A DNA stretch of 64,000 nucleotides from RGIG8775 sp045660295 (lineage in GTDB: Bacteria; Bacillota; Clostridia; Oscillospirales; CAG-272), in the NCBI GenBank assembly GCA_045660295.1, contig JAZRDN010000043.1, positions 124,001 through 188,000 of the forward strand, read 5' to 3'. Below, in pieces: positions 15,802 to 24,500 of this stretch. The notes under the pieces are model-generated. The model was not told the origin of the DNA. It saw only the letters and a program-made list of their open reading frames with translations, and did not search any database. How positions within the stretch are numbered: the first letter of the stretch is position 1; each line of letters starts with the position of its first letter. The position numbers were made by a program, and so were the translations under genes.

Positions 15802-16622
15802 TTTAACCCCAAAAATCTTGCCGCGTTGTTGTAAAGAATGTTTTCACGCGCTTTCTCGTCTAGCTCGACCTTCATAAAGCGTTCAAGCTCCTCGTTGGCA
15901 TAGGCGACGGGATAGTCGGTGCCGAACATCACGCGCTCTGTGCCAAGCGCTTCTATTATCTTTTTGGCATAAACGCTGTCAATCACCCAAAATGAGCTTG
16001 ACGCGTCAAACCATATATTGTCAAAGTCGGTGAGAAGCCCTATCTTGTCCCAAGCCGTGTAGCCTCCCAGATGAGCCGCCACTACCTCAAGATTCGGGAA
16101 TCTCTTTTTTATTTTTACAAGCCTCTCGGTAGCCGAGAATTGATATTCCTCTCTGTCGTCACCCATGTGAAGATAGAGTGGCATTTTTCCTTCTATTGCC
16201 TCGTAAAGCGGCATAAGACGTTTGTCGTCTATGTTTACCCGTTGAATATCGGGATGAATTTTTATACCCTTAAGACCGATAGAAGCAATGCGCTCTACCT
16301 CTTTGCCGATTTCGGGATAGTCCTGATGTATTCCGGCGAACCCCACGGGGGTAAAGCTGTCGGTGGTGTTCGCCTTAACGGTATCTGCCATAAAATCGTT
16401 TACGTGCTCTACCTGTTTTGCGTTTGTTGCCACACAGAGCATAAGACATCCGCAAACCTGATATTTGACACAAGAGCTGTAGAGGTCGTCAAAAGTTCCT
16501 TTTCCCGAGGGCAGAAAATGATAGAGTCTTTCAAAATCGTAAAATACACTCAGACTGTCAACCGCTTTTTTGGCAACGCTGTCGGGATAAATATGGGTGT
16601 GTATATCGAAAATTTTGTACAT
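15798..16622 (-). CDS. Amidohydrolase-2 family metal hydrolase
   Basis: 274-residue TIM-barrel hydrolase. Seen: metal ligands HTH in FDIHTHIYPD at the N-terminus, GIKIHPDIQ, LHMGDD, VVAAHLGGY and the terminal aspartate in MFGTDYPVAY. This is the Amidohydro_2 (ACMSD/aminocarboxymuconate decarboxylase-like) pattern; substrates in the family range widely. It heads the operon with FkbM and PHP genes and is divergent from the HIT gene, with 74 bases between the starts. Confidence 0.85.
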   Translation of the reverse strand: MYKIFDIHTHIYPDSVAKKAVDSLSVFYDFERLYHFLPSGKGTFDDLYSSCVKYQVCGCLMLCVATNAKQVEHVNDFMADTVKANTTDSFTPVGFAGIHQDYPEIGKEVERIASIGLKGIKIHPDIQRVNIDDKRLMPLYEAIEGKMPLYLHMGDDREEYQFSATERLVKIKKRFPNLEVVAAHLGGYTAWDKIGLLTDFDNIWFDASSSFWVIDSVYAKKIIEALGTERVMFGTDYPVAYANEELERFMKVELDEKARENILYNNAARFLGLK

Positions 16623-16640
16623 TTTGGTGTTCCTTTTTTA

Positions 16641-16669
16641 TTGACTTATGGGAAAAGTGGTGGTATAAT
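16641..16669 (+). promoter_or_regulatory. Promoter of the HIT gene
   Basis: TTGACT (16641-16646), 17-bp spacer, TATAAT (16664-16669), 28 bases before the ATG; the leader is very short. Confidence 0.85.
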
Positions 16670-16696
16670 TAAGAAAAATGATAGGAGGGGCAAATT

Positions 16697-17035
16697 ATGG
16701 ATTGTCTTTTTTGTAAAATAATAGCAGGGGATATCCCCTCGTCAAAGGTCTATGAGGACGAGTACGTTTATGCCTTCAACGATATAAACCCTCAGACCCC
16801 CGTTCATATTCTCGTCGTTCCCAAGACGCATATCTGCTGTGCCGATGCGGTGAATGCTGAAAATAGCGTTTGCGTTGCTAAAATTTTCGAGGCTGTTCCA
16901 AAGATCGCCGCCGAGGCGGGACTCAAAAACGGCTACCGCGTTATAACCAACTGCGGAGAGGACGCTTGCCAGAGCGTAAAGCATCTTCATTTCCACATAA
17001 TGGGCGGCAGAAAGCTTCCCGAAAATATGGGCTAA
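16697..17035 (+). CDS. HIT-family (HINT) nucleotide hydrolase
   Basis: 112 residues. CLFCKIIAGDIPSSKVYEDE at the N-terminus with the CxxC zinc pair, PVHILVVPK, and the histidine triad HLHFHIMGG near the end. HINT proteins hydrolyse aminoacyl-adenylate and AMP-lysine type phosphoramidates. The triad has HxHxH followed by I rather than the more common V, a minor change. AGGAGGGG lies just before the ATG. It is a single-gene unit. Confidence 0.95.
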   Translation: MDCLFCKIIAGDIPSSKVYEDEYVYAFNDINPQTPVHILVVPKTHICCADAVNAENSVCVAKIFEAVPKIAAEAGLKNGYRVITNCGEDACQSVKHLHFHIMGGRKLPENMG

Positions 17036-17039
17036 AAGG

Positions 17040-17075
17040 CAATGGGCTGTTGCGAAAACGCTTCAGCCCTTTTTT
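17040..17075 (+). terminator. Terminator of the HIT gene
   Basis: GGGCTG...CAGCCC stem with an imperfect inner part and a TTTTTT tail ending near 17075. Confidence 0.7.
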
Positions 17076-17156
17076 ATTTTACTATGAGTTTTATGTTTCC
17101 GTTAGCATCGGGCGTTATCACGTGTTCCTTTGCGATAAAGCTTTTTCGTGTTTTTA

Positions 17157-18473
17157 TCAGCCTACGAACTCGTCGTAAATAGCCTGCATAGCGCGCTCAA
17201 AATCGGATTCCTCAACACCTACGATGATGTTAAGCTCGCTGGAGCCCTGGTCGATCATCTTGATGTTTACGTCAGCACCCGATATAGCGTCAAACACGCG
17301 TGCCGCTGTACCCTTGGTCTTTACCATTCCGCGTCCAACGACCGCGATAAGCGCCATGCCGTCCTCAATAGAAATGCTGTCGGGACGAACCATTCTCTGG
17401 ATTCTGTTGAGAAGTCTGTCGCGGATGTCATCTATTTGCTTTGTTTCAAGCACAACACTCATGGTGTCAACACCCGAGGGAAGATGCTCGAAGGAAATGT
17501 CGTTTTCCTCAAACACCTCAAGAACACGTCTGCCGAAGCCTATCTCGGCGTTCATCATGTCCTTTTCAATGGTGATAACCGAGTAACCCTTGCGTCCCGC
17601 AATACCCGTTATAACTCTGCTTTGGTCGTAGCTGTGAGCGTGGGGAACTATCATCGTTCCCGCGTCCTCAGGGCGATTTGTGTTCTTTATGTTGATCGGA
17701 ATACCCGCGTATCTCACGGGGAATATAGCCTCGTCGTGAAGAACGGTAGCGCCCATGTAGGAAAGCTCGCGAAGCTCGCGGTAGGTGATGGTTTCGATAG
17801 CGCAGGGATTCTCAACTATTCTCGGGTCAGCCATCATAAAGCCCGAAACGTCTGTCCAGTTTTCGTAAAGGTCAGCGTCAACCGCGCGGGCAACAATAGA
17901 GCCGGTAATGTCAGAGCCACCGCGCGAAAAGGTCTTGATGGTTCCGTTGGGAGTGATGCCGTAGAAGCCGGGAATTACAGCGTGATTGTGATGCTTAAGC
18001 TCGTCACGCATCTCGCGGTTGGTCTTGTCCTCATCAAAGGAGCCGTCCTCCTTGAAGTATATAACGTTCTCCGCGTCAACGAAATCAAAGCCTATGTACT
18101 TGGCAAGAATAAGACCGTTAAGATACTCACCGCGGCTTGCGGCATAATCGCGGCCCGAGTGGTGGAGCATAGCGTTCTTTACGTATTCAAGCTCGCCCGA
18201 AATATCGAAATTAAGCCCAAGCTCGGCAATTATGCCGTTATATCTATCGGCGATCTTGGCAAATTGCTCGTCTATATTTTCGTTGTTTCTTATCATGTCG
18301 TAGCACTTGTAGAGCATGTCGGTTACTTTCGTGTCACTCGAATTTCTCTTTCCGGGTGCGGAGGGAACGACGTACTTTCTCGATTCGTCGGCCTTGATGA
18401 TCTTAGCAACCTGCTTGAAGTGTTCAGCGTCGGCAAGAGATGAGCCGCCGAATTTTACAACCTTAACTTCCAT
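17157..18473 (-). CDS. lysC: Aspartokinase
   Basis: 438 residues; phosphorylates aspartate, the first step to lysine, threonine, methionine and diaminopimelate. N-terminal VVKFGGSSLAD (phosphate binding), PGFYGITPNGTIKTFSRGGSDITGSIVA and ENWTDVSGFMMADPRIV form the kinase domain; two ACT domains follow (GYSVITIEKDMMN... and ALIAVVGRGMVKTKGTAARVF...), the usual site of feedback inhibition. It is monofunctional, of the long (aspartokinase III-like) class. It is transcribed alone from a consensus promoter, with no lysine riboswitch in the short leader. Confidence 0.96.
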   Translation of the reverse strand: MEVKVVKFGGSSLADAEHFKQVAKIIKADESRKYVVPSAPGKRNSSDTKVTDMLYKCYDMIRNNENIDEQFAKIADRYNGIIAELGLNFDISGELEYVKNAMLHHSGRDYAASRGEYLNGLILAKYIGFDFVDAENVIYFKEDGSFDEDKTNREMRDELKHHNHAVIPGFYGITPNGTIKTFSRGGSDITGSIVARAVDADLYENWTDVSGFMMADPRIVENPCAIETITYRELRELSYMGATVLHDEAIFPVRYAGIPINIKNTNRPEDAGTMIVPHAHSYDQSRVITGIAGRKGYSVITIEKDMMNAEIGFGRRVLEVFEENDISFEHLPSGVDTMSVVLETKQIDDIRDRLLNRIQRMVRPDSISIEDGMALIAVVGRGMVKTKGTAARVFDAISGADVNIKMIDQGSSELNIIVGVEESDFERAMQAIYDEFVG

Positions 18474-18517
18474 AATTAGTCCTCTCTTTTAAAAAATAAA
18501 TTTAACTATGATATATA

Positions 18518-18546
18518 ATTATATGTAATAACTTGTTTTATGTCAA
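18518..18546 (-). promoter_or_regulatory. Promoter of lysC
   Basis: On the minus strand TTGACA (18541-18546), 17-bp spacer, TATAAT (18518-18523): perfect consensus, leaving about 35 bases of leader. Confidence 0.85.
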
Positions 18547-18657
18547 TAGTTTGGAAGCTACATAAAAATATTTTGTGAATATTTTCAACAACCGCGCCGC
18601 GTGAGCGCCCTGAAATGTGCAATTTTACGAAAAAATCAAGAAAAATCTCAAAATTTA

Positions 18658-18686
18658 TTTACAACAATACATATGTGTGGTATAAT
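18658..18686 (+). promoter_or_regulatory. Promoter of the ABC exporter gene
   Basis: TTTACA (18658-18663), 17-bp spacer, TATAAT (18681-18686). The transcript would begin near 18693, which rules out any upstream start codon. Confidence 0.8.
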
Positions 18687-18721
18687 TGAAGTATTCAAAA
18701 CAGAGAAAGCGAGGCATGGCA

Positions 18722-20701
18722 ATGAATAATTCCCCCAAAAGGCCGACGGAGAAGCAAGCTCCGCCTCAAAAAAATAAGAAAAACGACGTGTATGTAGGTC
18801 CGGGCGGCTTTAACTATCAAAAGGTAGCTCCGCCCAAGTCCCTGCGCGACCTTCCGCGTTATTTGAAGGAACTGCTCGGCGGTTTCTTTTATAGACTTTT
18901 TTACATATTTGAGTTGGTGTGGAAAACCGGACCGTGGATTCTCTTTGCCTTGCTCTTTATAGCCATCGTTACCGGTATAATGCCGGTTCTCGGGTCTATT
19001 ATATCCAAGCAGATACTCAATGAGATGCAGGTGGTCATCACCGACCGCGCCATAGGCAACCTGCTTGGTGACTTCTGGACGTCAAACATCATGTTCCTGC
19101 TTATCTTCCTTTTCACCTACCGCATACTTAACAGAGTGGTCGGAAGCCTTGAATCGGCGGTAACGCATATCGCGGGCGAAAAGGTGGTGAGCTATATAAA
19201 GCTCCGCATAATGAAAAAGTCCGAGGAGATAGACCTTGCGGCTTACGATATGCCCGAGTTTTACGAAAAGCTGGAAAACGCCAACAGGGAAGCGGGCATG
19301 AGACCTGTGCAGATACTTTCCGCCACCTTCAGAATGGTCAGCACGCTCATAGGACTTGTCAGCTACGTTGTCATTATATCCGCGGCGTTCCCGATAGCAG
19401 CGGTATGTATTATTGCCGTGTCGATTCCCTCTGCGGCAGTCAGCTTTGTATACAGACACAAGCACTTCAGATATATGCGCCACCGCTCCAAGGAGCGCAG
19501 ACAGATGAACTATTATTCCGAGATAATGGTAAATAAGGACGTTGTCAAGGAAATAAGAATGTTCGACCTCGGTCCTACATTTGTAAATAAATACAGGCAG
19601 GTATTTGATGGCTACTATAAGGGCATAAGACAGCTTGTGGCGCATGAAAGCATCTGGTCTGTGGTAATGGCAATGCTTTCCTCGGTAGTCAATTGCGTGT
19701 TTTACGCGGTGATAGCTATGGGCGTGTTCAGCGGCGACTTTATGATAGGTGATTACTCGCTTTATACAAATTCACTTTCGTCTATCGCTACGGCTGTGGG
19801 AAGCGTTATAGGTATATCGGCTACTATATACGAGGGAACTCTCTTTATAGATAACCTTATAGCCTTTATGAAAGCCGACAAGACCATAGCGGCACCCAAG
19901 GTGTCGCACGCGCTTGAAAGGGGCGTGGCGCACACTATTGAGTTCAAGAACGTCAGCTTCGCTTATCCCGGAACCGAGCGTAAGGTTATCAAAAATGTCA
20001 GCTTCGTTCTTAACCCGGGAGAGACTACCGTTCTTGTAGGGCTTAACGGTGCGGGTAAGACAACGCTTATCAAGCTCCTTACCAGACTTTACGACCCCAG
20101 CGAGGGTGAGATACTTCTTGACGGCGTAAATATAAAGGAATATGACCCCAAGGAGCTTTACAGCATGTTCGGTATCATATTCCAGGATTTCGGAAAATAT
20201 GCCTGTACCGTCTCCGAAAATATTATGTTCGGAGAGGTCGAGGCGGAGCGTGATGACGAGCGTATTCTTGAGTCAGCGAAGTCCGCGAACGCCAATGACT
20301 TTATAGAAAAGCTTCCCGTGGGCTACGAAACACCGCTTATGCGTATCTTTGAGCGAGAGGGAACAGAGCTTTCCATCGGTCAGTGGCAGAAGCTCGCCAT
20401 AGCAAGAGCCTTTTACAGCGATTCCGACGTGCTTATACTTGACGAGCCGACAGCGTCGCTCGATGCCATAGCCGAGCAGGAGATATATAACCAGTTCGAG
20501 TCGCTTCGCAAGGATAAAACGACTATATTTGTCTCGCACAGACTTTCCAGCGCTACCACCGCCTCAAAGATAATAGTCCTTGAATACGGTGAGCTTATAG
20601 AAATGGGAACTCATAAGGAGCTTATGGCTAAAGAGGGAAGATACTACGAGCTCTTCTCCACTCAGGCAAAGCACTACGTTGAGGGCGCGGATGGGGATTA
20701 A
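18722..20701 (+). CDS. ABC-type exporter, fused membrane and ATPase domains
   Basis: 659 residues from this start. A polar N-terminal tail of about 55 residues precedes a six-helix membrane domain (WILFALLFIAIVTGIMPVLG, IMFLLIFLFTYRIL, AAFPIAAVCIIAVSIPS, VVMAMLSSVVNCVFYAVIAM and others) and an ATPase domain with Walker A VGLNGAGKTT, the signature LSIGQWQKLAIAR (W where G or R is usual), Walker B VLILDEPTASLD and the switch histidine in FVSHRLSS. As a half-size exporter it should work as a homodimer; the substrate is unknown. ATG 18722 is 7 bases after GCGAGG; ATG 18716 is too close. Confidence 0.92.
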   Translation: MNNSPKRPTEKQAPPQKNKKNDVYVGPGGFNYQKVAPPKSLRDLPRYLKELLGGFFYRLFYIFELVWKTGPWILFALLFIAIVTGIMPVLGSIISKQILNEMQVVITDRAIGNLLGDFWTSNIMFLLIFLFTYRILNRVVGSLESAVTHIAGEKVVSYIKLRIMKKSEEIDLAAYDMPEFYEKLENANREAGMRPVQILSATFRMVSTLIGLVSYVVIISAAFPIAAVCIIAVSIPSAAVSFVYRHKHFRYMRHRSKERRQMNYYSEIMVNKDVVKEIRMFDLGPTFVNKYRQVFDGYYKGIRQLVAHESIWSVVMAMLSSVVNCVFYAVIAMGVFSGDFMIGDYSLYTNSLSSIATAVGSVIGISATIYEGTLFIDNLIAFMKADKTIAAPKVSHALERGVAHTIEFKNVSFAYPGTERKVIKNVSFVLNPGETTVLVGLNGAGKTTLIKLLTRLYDPSEGEILLDGVNIKEYDPKELYSMFGIIFQDFGKYACTVSENIMFGEVEAERDDERILESAKSANANDFIEKLPVGYETPLMRIFEREGTELSIGQWQKLAIARAFYSDSDVLILDEPTASLDAIAEQEIYNQFESLRKDKTTIFVSHRLSSATTASKIIVLEYGELIEMGTHKELMAKEGRYYELFSTQAKHYVEGADGD

Positions 20702-20725
20702 GTATTGACACGCAATTTTATTTGT

Positions 20726-20755
20726 AAAAAACGCCGTTGTTCAAACGGCGTTTTT
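20726..20755 (+). terminator. Terminator of the ABC exporter gene
   Basis: 12-bp stem (20727-20738 with 20744-20755), loop of five, T-run: strong rho-independent terminator. Confidence 0.88.
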
Positions 20756-20831
20756 GTATTACGACGTATTTGTTCGCACATTTTGTAAGTCGTGAACGAC
20801 GAAGTTTATCGCTCACGGCGGTGAAGTGAAA

Positions 20832-20862
20832 GAAAAACCGCCGAGAAAATCTCGGCGGTTAA
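20832..20862 (-). terminator. Terminator of rpsT
   Basis: 11-bp stem (20836-20846 with 20850-20860) followed on the minus strand by a run of T, 17 bases past the rpsT stop. Confidence 0.88.
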
Positions 20863-20878
20863 ACTTTTTTGAACCAAA

Positions 20879-21142
20879 TTAGCCAATAGCGTTGAGCTTC
20901 TTTGTGAACTGGCTCTTCTTGCGAGCTGCTGCGTTCTTATGAATGATTCCGCAAGCTGCTGCCTGGTCGATCTTCTTAACTGCTGCCTTGTAGGTAACCT
21001 TTGCAAGCTCTACGTCTCCGGCCTCAAGCGCTGCCTCATACTTCTTGATGTCAGTCTTGAGCTGAGTCTTGAAAATCTTGTTCTGAAGTGTCTTGGTTTC
21101 GATAACCTTAACGCGCTTCTTTGCACTCTTGATGTTCGGCAT
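20879..21142 (-). CDS. rpsT: 30S ribosomal protein S20
   Basis: 87 residues, MPNIKSAKKRVKVIETK at the start and GIIHKNAAARKKSQFTKKLNAI at the end, the S20 signature with the late HKNxAARKKS motif that binds 16S rRNA. GGGAGATG lies before the ATG at 21140-21142. It is a single-gene unit with its own promoter and terminator, divergent from rpoB. In many Firmicutes rpsT neighbours holA or lepA; neither is here. Confidence 0.97.
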   Translation of the reverse strand: MPNIKSAKKRVKVIETKTLQNKIFKTQLKTDIKKYEAALEAGDVELAKVTYKAAVKKIDQAAACGIIHKNAAARKKSQFTKKLNAIG

Positions 21143-21223
21143 GTTTTCATCTCCCTTTTTCAAAATTAGTCTTAACAACGATACCTGAGAGGGTGTACCG
21201 TTGCATTCGTCCATACGTTGTAT

Positions 21224-21252
21224 ATGATACCACAACAAAATCAAAATTGCAA
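21224..21252 (-). promoter_or_regulatory. Promoter of rpsT
   Basis: Minus strand TTGCAA (21247-21252), 17-bp spacer, TATCAT (21224-21229). The leader of about 75 bases can form a hairpin (AACGGTA with TATCGTT) just before the ribosome site. Confidence 0.65.
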
Positions 21253-21383
21253 TACTTTTTTCAAAAAAAAATGAAAAATATTGAAATTTTTTTAAAAATG
21301 CCAAAAAAGCAACCCGCGAGGAGCGGAATTTTACAAAAACATATAAAAATATAATAAAAATTGGAAAAAATTTTAAAAAACGC

Positions 21384-21412
21384 TTGACAAATGCAAAAAA
21401 GTATGCTAAAAT
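21384..21412 (+). promoter_or_regulatory. Promoter of rpoBC
   Basis: TTGACA (21384-21389), 17-bp spacer, TAAAAT (21407-21412); leaves a leader of about 148 bases before rpoB. Confidence 0.8.
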
Positions 21413-21418
21413 TATAAA

Positions 21419-21566
21419 CTGCATTATAATTGCTATCTCTGTCCGACAAGGGGTGGCAAAAGCTGGAAGAAAAAACTTTTTTCCATGTTTAAGTAAGTTG
21501 CAAAGGTAGCCTTGGGGTTCTCCGTCGGACGCGGAGAATACTACTTTGAAGGAGTGAATGTATTAA
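21419..21566 (+). other. Structured rpoB leader RNA
   Basis: The leader can close on itself: GTCCGAC near 21440-21446 is complementary to GTCGGAC near 21525-21531, and TTCTCCG with CGGAGAA (about 21519-21539) forms an alternative local hairpin that uses the same bases. A third hairpin lies at the A6/T6 stretch (about 21463-21484). Two exclusive foldings of this kind are typical of regulatory leaders. I cannot assign it to a named family such as the L10 leader. Confidence 0.5.
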
Positions 21567-24500
21567 ATGGTCAATGTAAGAGAACAAAAGCTTGGCAAAA
21601 ACGTGAGAATGAGCTTTTCCAAGACGAAAAACGCGCTCGAGCTTCCCAATCTGGTTGAGATCCAGACTAAGTCGTTCAAGTGGTTTCTTGAAAAAGGTCT
21701 TGATGAGGTACTTAGGGACGTTTCCCCGATAACCGACTTTTCGGGTAATCTGTCTATAGAATTTCTCTCATACTCAATCGACGCTAAGCCGAAATACTCT
21801 GTTGAGGAGTGTAAGGAGAGGGACGCGAACTATGCGGCACCCTTGAAGGTAAATGTAAGACTTACCAATAAGCTGACGGGCGAGGTCAAGCAGGCTGATG
21901 TGTTTATGGGCGAGCTTCCCATAATGACAGAAACAGGCACCTTCGTTATTAACGGAGCAGAGCGTGTTATCGTATCGCAGCTCGTGCGTTCTCCCGGTAT
22001 GTACTATTCTTCGGAATTTGACAAAACGGGTAAGAAAACATACGCTTCTACAGTCATTCCGTACCGCGGCGCTTGGCTGGAATATGAAATAGACGTAAAC
22101 GGCGTTGCATACGTCCGTATAGATAAGAACCGCAAGGTTCCCGTAACAATGCTTATCCGTGCGCTCGGTGTCCAGCTTGTTGACGGTGAGGCAAGCGCTA
22201 AAAATCCCGAGTACGAATCCCGCATCGAAACCAAGGAAGATGTTTATGCGATATTCGGCGAAGAAGAGACTCTTGTCGCAACCTTTGAGAAGGACGAGTC
22301 CGAGGGACTTGCTCTTAATAACGGAACAAATTGCGGCGTTGAAGCTATTAAGGAAATATACAAGAGACTCCGTCCGGGCGAGCCTCCTATCGTTGAGTCC
22401 GCGCACTCGCTTCTTAACGGATATTTCTTCGATCAGAGAAGATACGATATCGAGCCTGTCGGAAGATATAAGTTCGATAAGAAGCTTGCGATCTCCGAGA
22501 GAATCGCTAACCGCAGACTTGCCGAGGACGTTATAAGCCCCATTACGGGTGAGATCCTCTTTGAGGCAGGCGCTGTTATTAATAAGGAAGATGCTATCGC
22601 TATCGAGAACGCGGGCGTAAACTCTGTTGCGGTCAAGCTTGATAACGATAAGATTGTTAAGATCTTCTCCAATAACACTATCTACCCCGAGCAGCTCCTT
22701 GGCTATGACCTTAAGGACTGCGATATAAACGAAAAGGTAAGAACAAACGTGCTCCTTTCCATAATTGAGGAGTGCGACGGAGATGTAGATAAGGTAAAGG
22801 AGCTTGCTAAGGCAAGAGTAAGCGAGCTCTGCCCCAAGCATATAACAAAGGACGATATCTTCGCTTCCATCAACTATCTGTTTAACCTTACGCACGATAT
22901 AGGAAGTGTTGATGATATCGACCACCTCGGAAACCGTAGAATCCGCTCTGTCGGAGAGCAGCTTCAGAACCAGCTTCGTGTCGGTTTCTCGAGAATGGAT
23001 AAAATAATAAAGGAAAGAATGACCACTCAGGACAACGAGAAGATAACGCCCCAGCAGCTTATCAATATCCGTCCTGTGGCTACTGTTATCCGTGAATTCT
23101 TCGGATCTTCTCAGCTCTCGCAGTTCATGGATCAGAACAACCCCCTTGCCGAGCTTACTCACAAGAGAAGACTTTCGGCACTTGGTCCCGGCGGTCTTTC
23201 CCGTGACCGTGCGTCCTTCGACGTCCGTGACGTTCACTATACCCATTACGGTAGAATGTGTCCCATCGAGACTCCCGAAGGTCCTAACATCGGTCTTATT
23301 TCCTATCTTACAACTTATGCACGTATCAGCGACTACGGCTTTATCGAAGCGCCTTACAGAAAGGTCGATAAGGAGACAGGCATCGTAACCGACGAGGTCG
23401 TTTACATGACCGCTGATATGGAGGATAACTATATCGTAGCTCAGGCAAACGAGCCCCTTGACGAAAACGGACGCTTTGTAAATAAGCGTGTAACCGTTCG
23501 TGACAGAGCCGAGATTATCGAGGTAGAGGCTTCTAAGGTTGACTATATGGACGTTTCACCCAAGATGGTCGTATCTGTGGCTACCGCTATGATTCCTTTC
23601 CTTGAAAACGACGATAACTCCCGTGCGCTCATGGGTTCGAACATGCAGAAGCAGGCAGTTCCGCTTATGGTCACAGACTCGCCTATCGTAGGTACGGGTA
23701 TGGAGTATAATGCGGCAGTTGACTCGGGCGTCGTTGTTGTTGCTAAGAACGCGGGTCGTGTTGACCGCGTTGACGCGGATAAGATCGTTGTAACCTGTGA
23801 GAACGGTCAGAAGGACGTTTACGAGCTTATCAAGTTTAAGAGAACAAACCAGGGTACTTGCTTTAACCAGAGACCTATCGTTGCTCTGGGCGAGCAGGTT
23901 GAGGCTGGTCAGGTAATTGCCGACGGTCCCGCTACAGCTAACGGTGAGATTGCGCTGGGTAAGAACGCTCTTATCGGATTTATGACCTGGGAGGGTTATA
24001 ACTACGAGGACGCGGTTCTTCTTAACGAGCGTCTCGTTCGTGAGGATATTTATACTTCTCTTCATATAGAAGAGTATACACACGAGGCAAGAGATACAAA
24101 GCTCGGCCCGGAGGAGATCACACGTGAGATTCCTAACGTGGGCGATGACGCGCTTAAGGATCTTAACGCTGACGGTATAGTCAAGAAGGGAACTGAGGTG
24201 CGTGCGGGTGATATCCTTGTAGGTAAGATCACTCCCAAGGGAGAGACAGAGCTTACCGCGGAGGAAAGACTTCTTCGCGCTATCTTCGGTGAAAAGGCTC
24301 GTGAAGTAAGAGATACTTCTCTCCGTGTACCTCACGGCGAATCGGGTATCGTAGTTGACGTTAAGGTGTTCTCCAGAGAGCACGGCGACGAGCTTCCCGC
24401 AGGCGTTAATAAAGTAGTAAGAATATACCTTGCGCAGAAGCGTAAGATCTCCGTGGGAGATAAGATGGCGGGTCGTCACGGTAATAAGGGTGTCGTTTCC

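Noticed and set aside
18474..18517. Lysine riboswitch before lysC
   Set aside because: The leader is only about 45 bases, too short for the aptamer.
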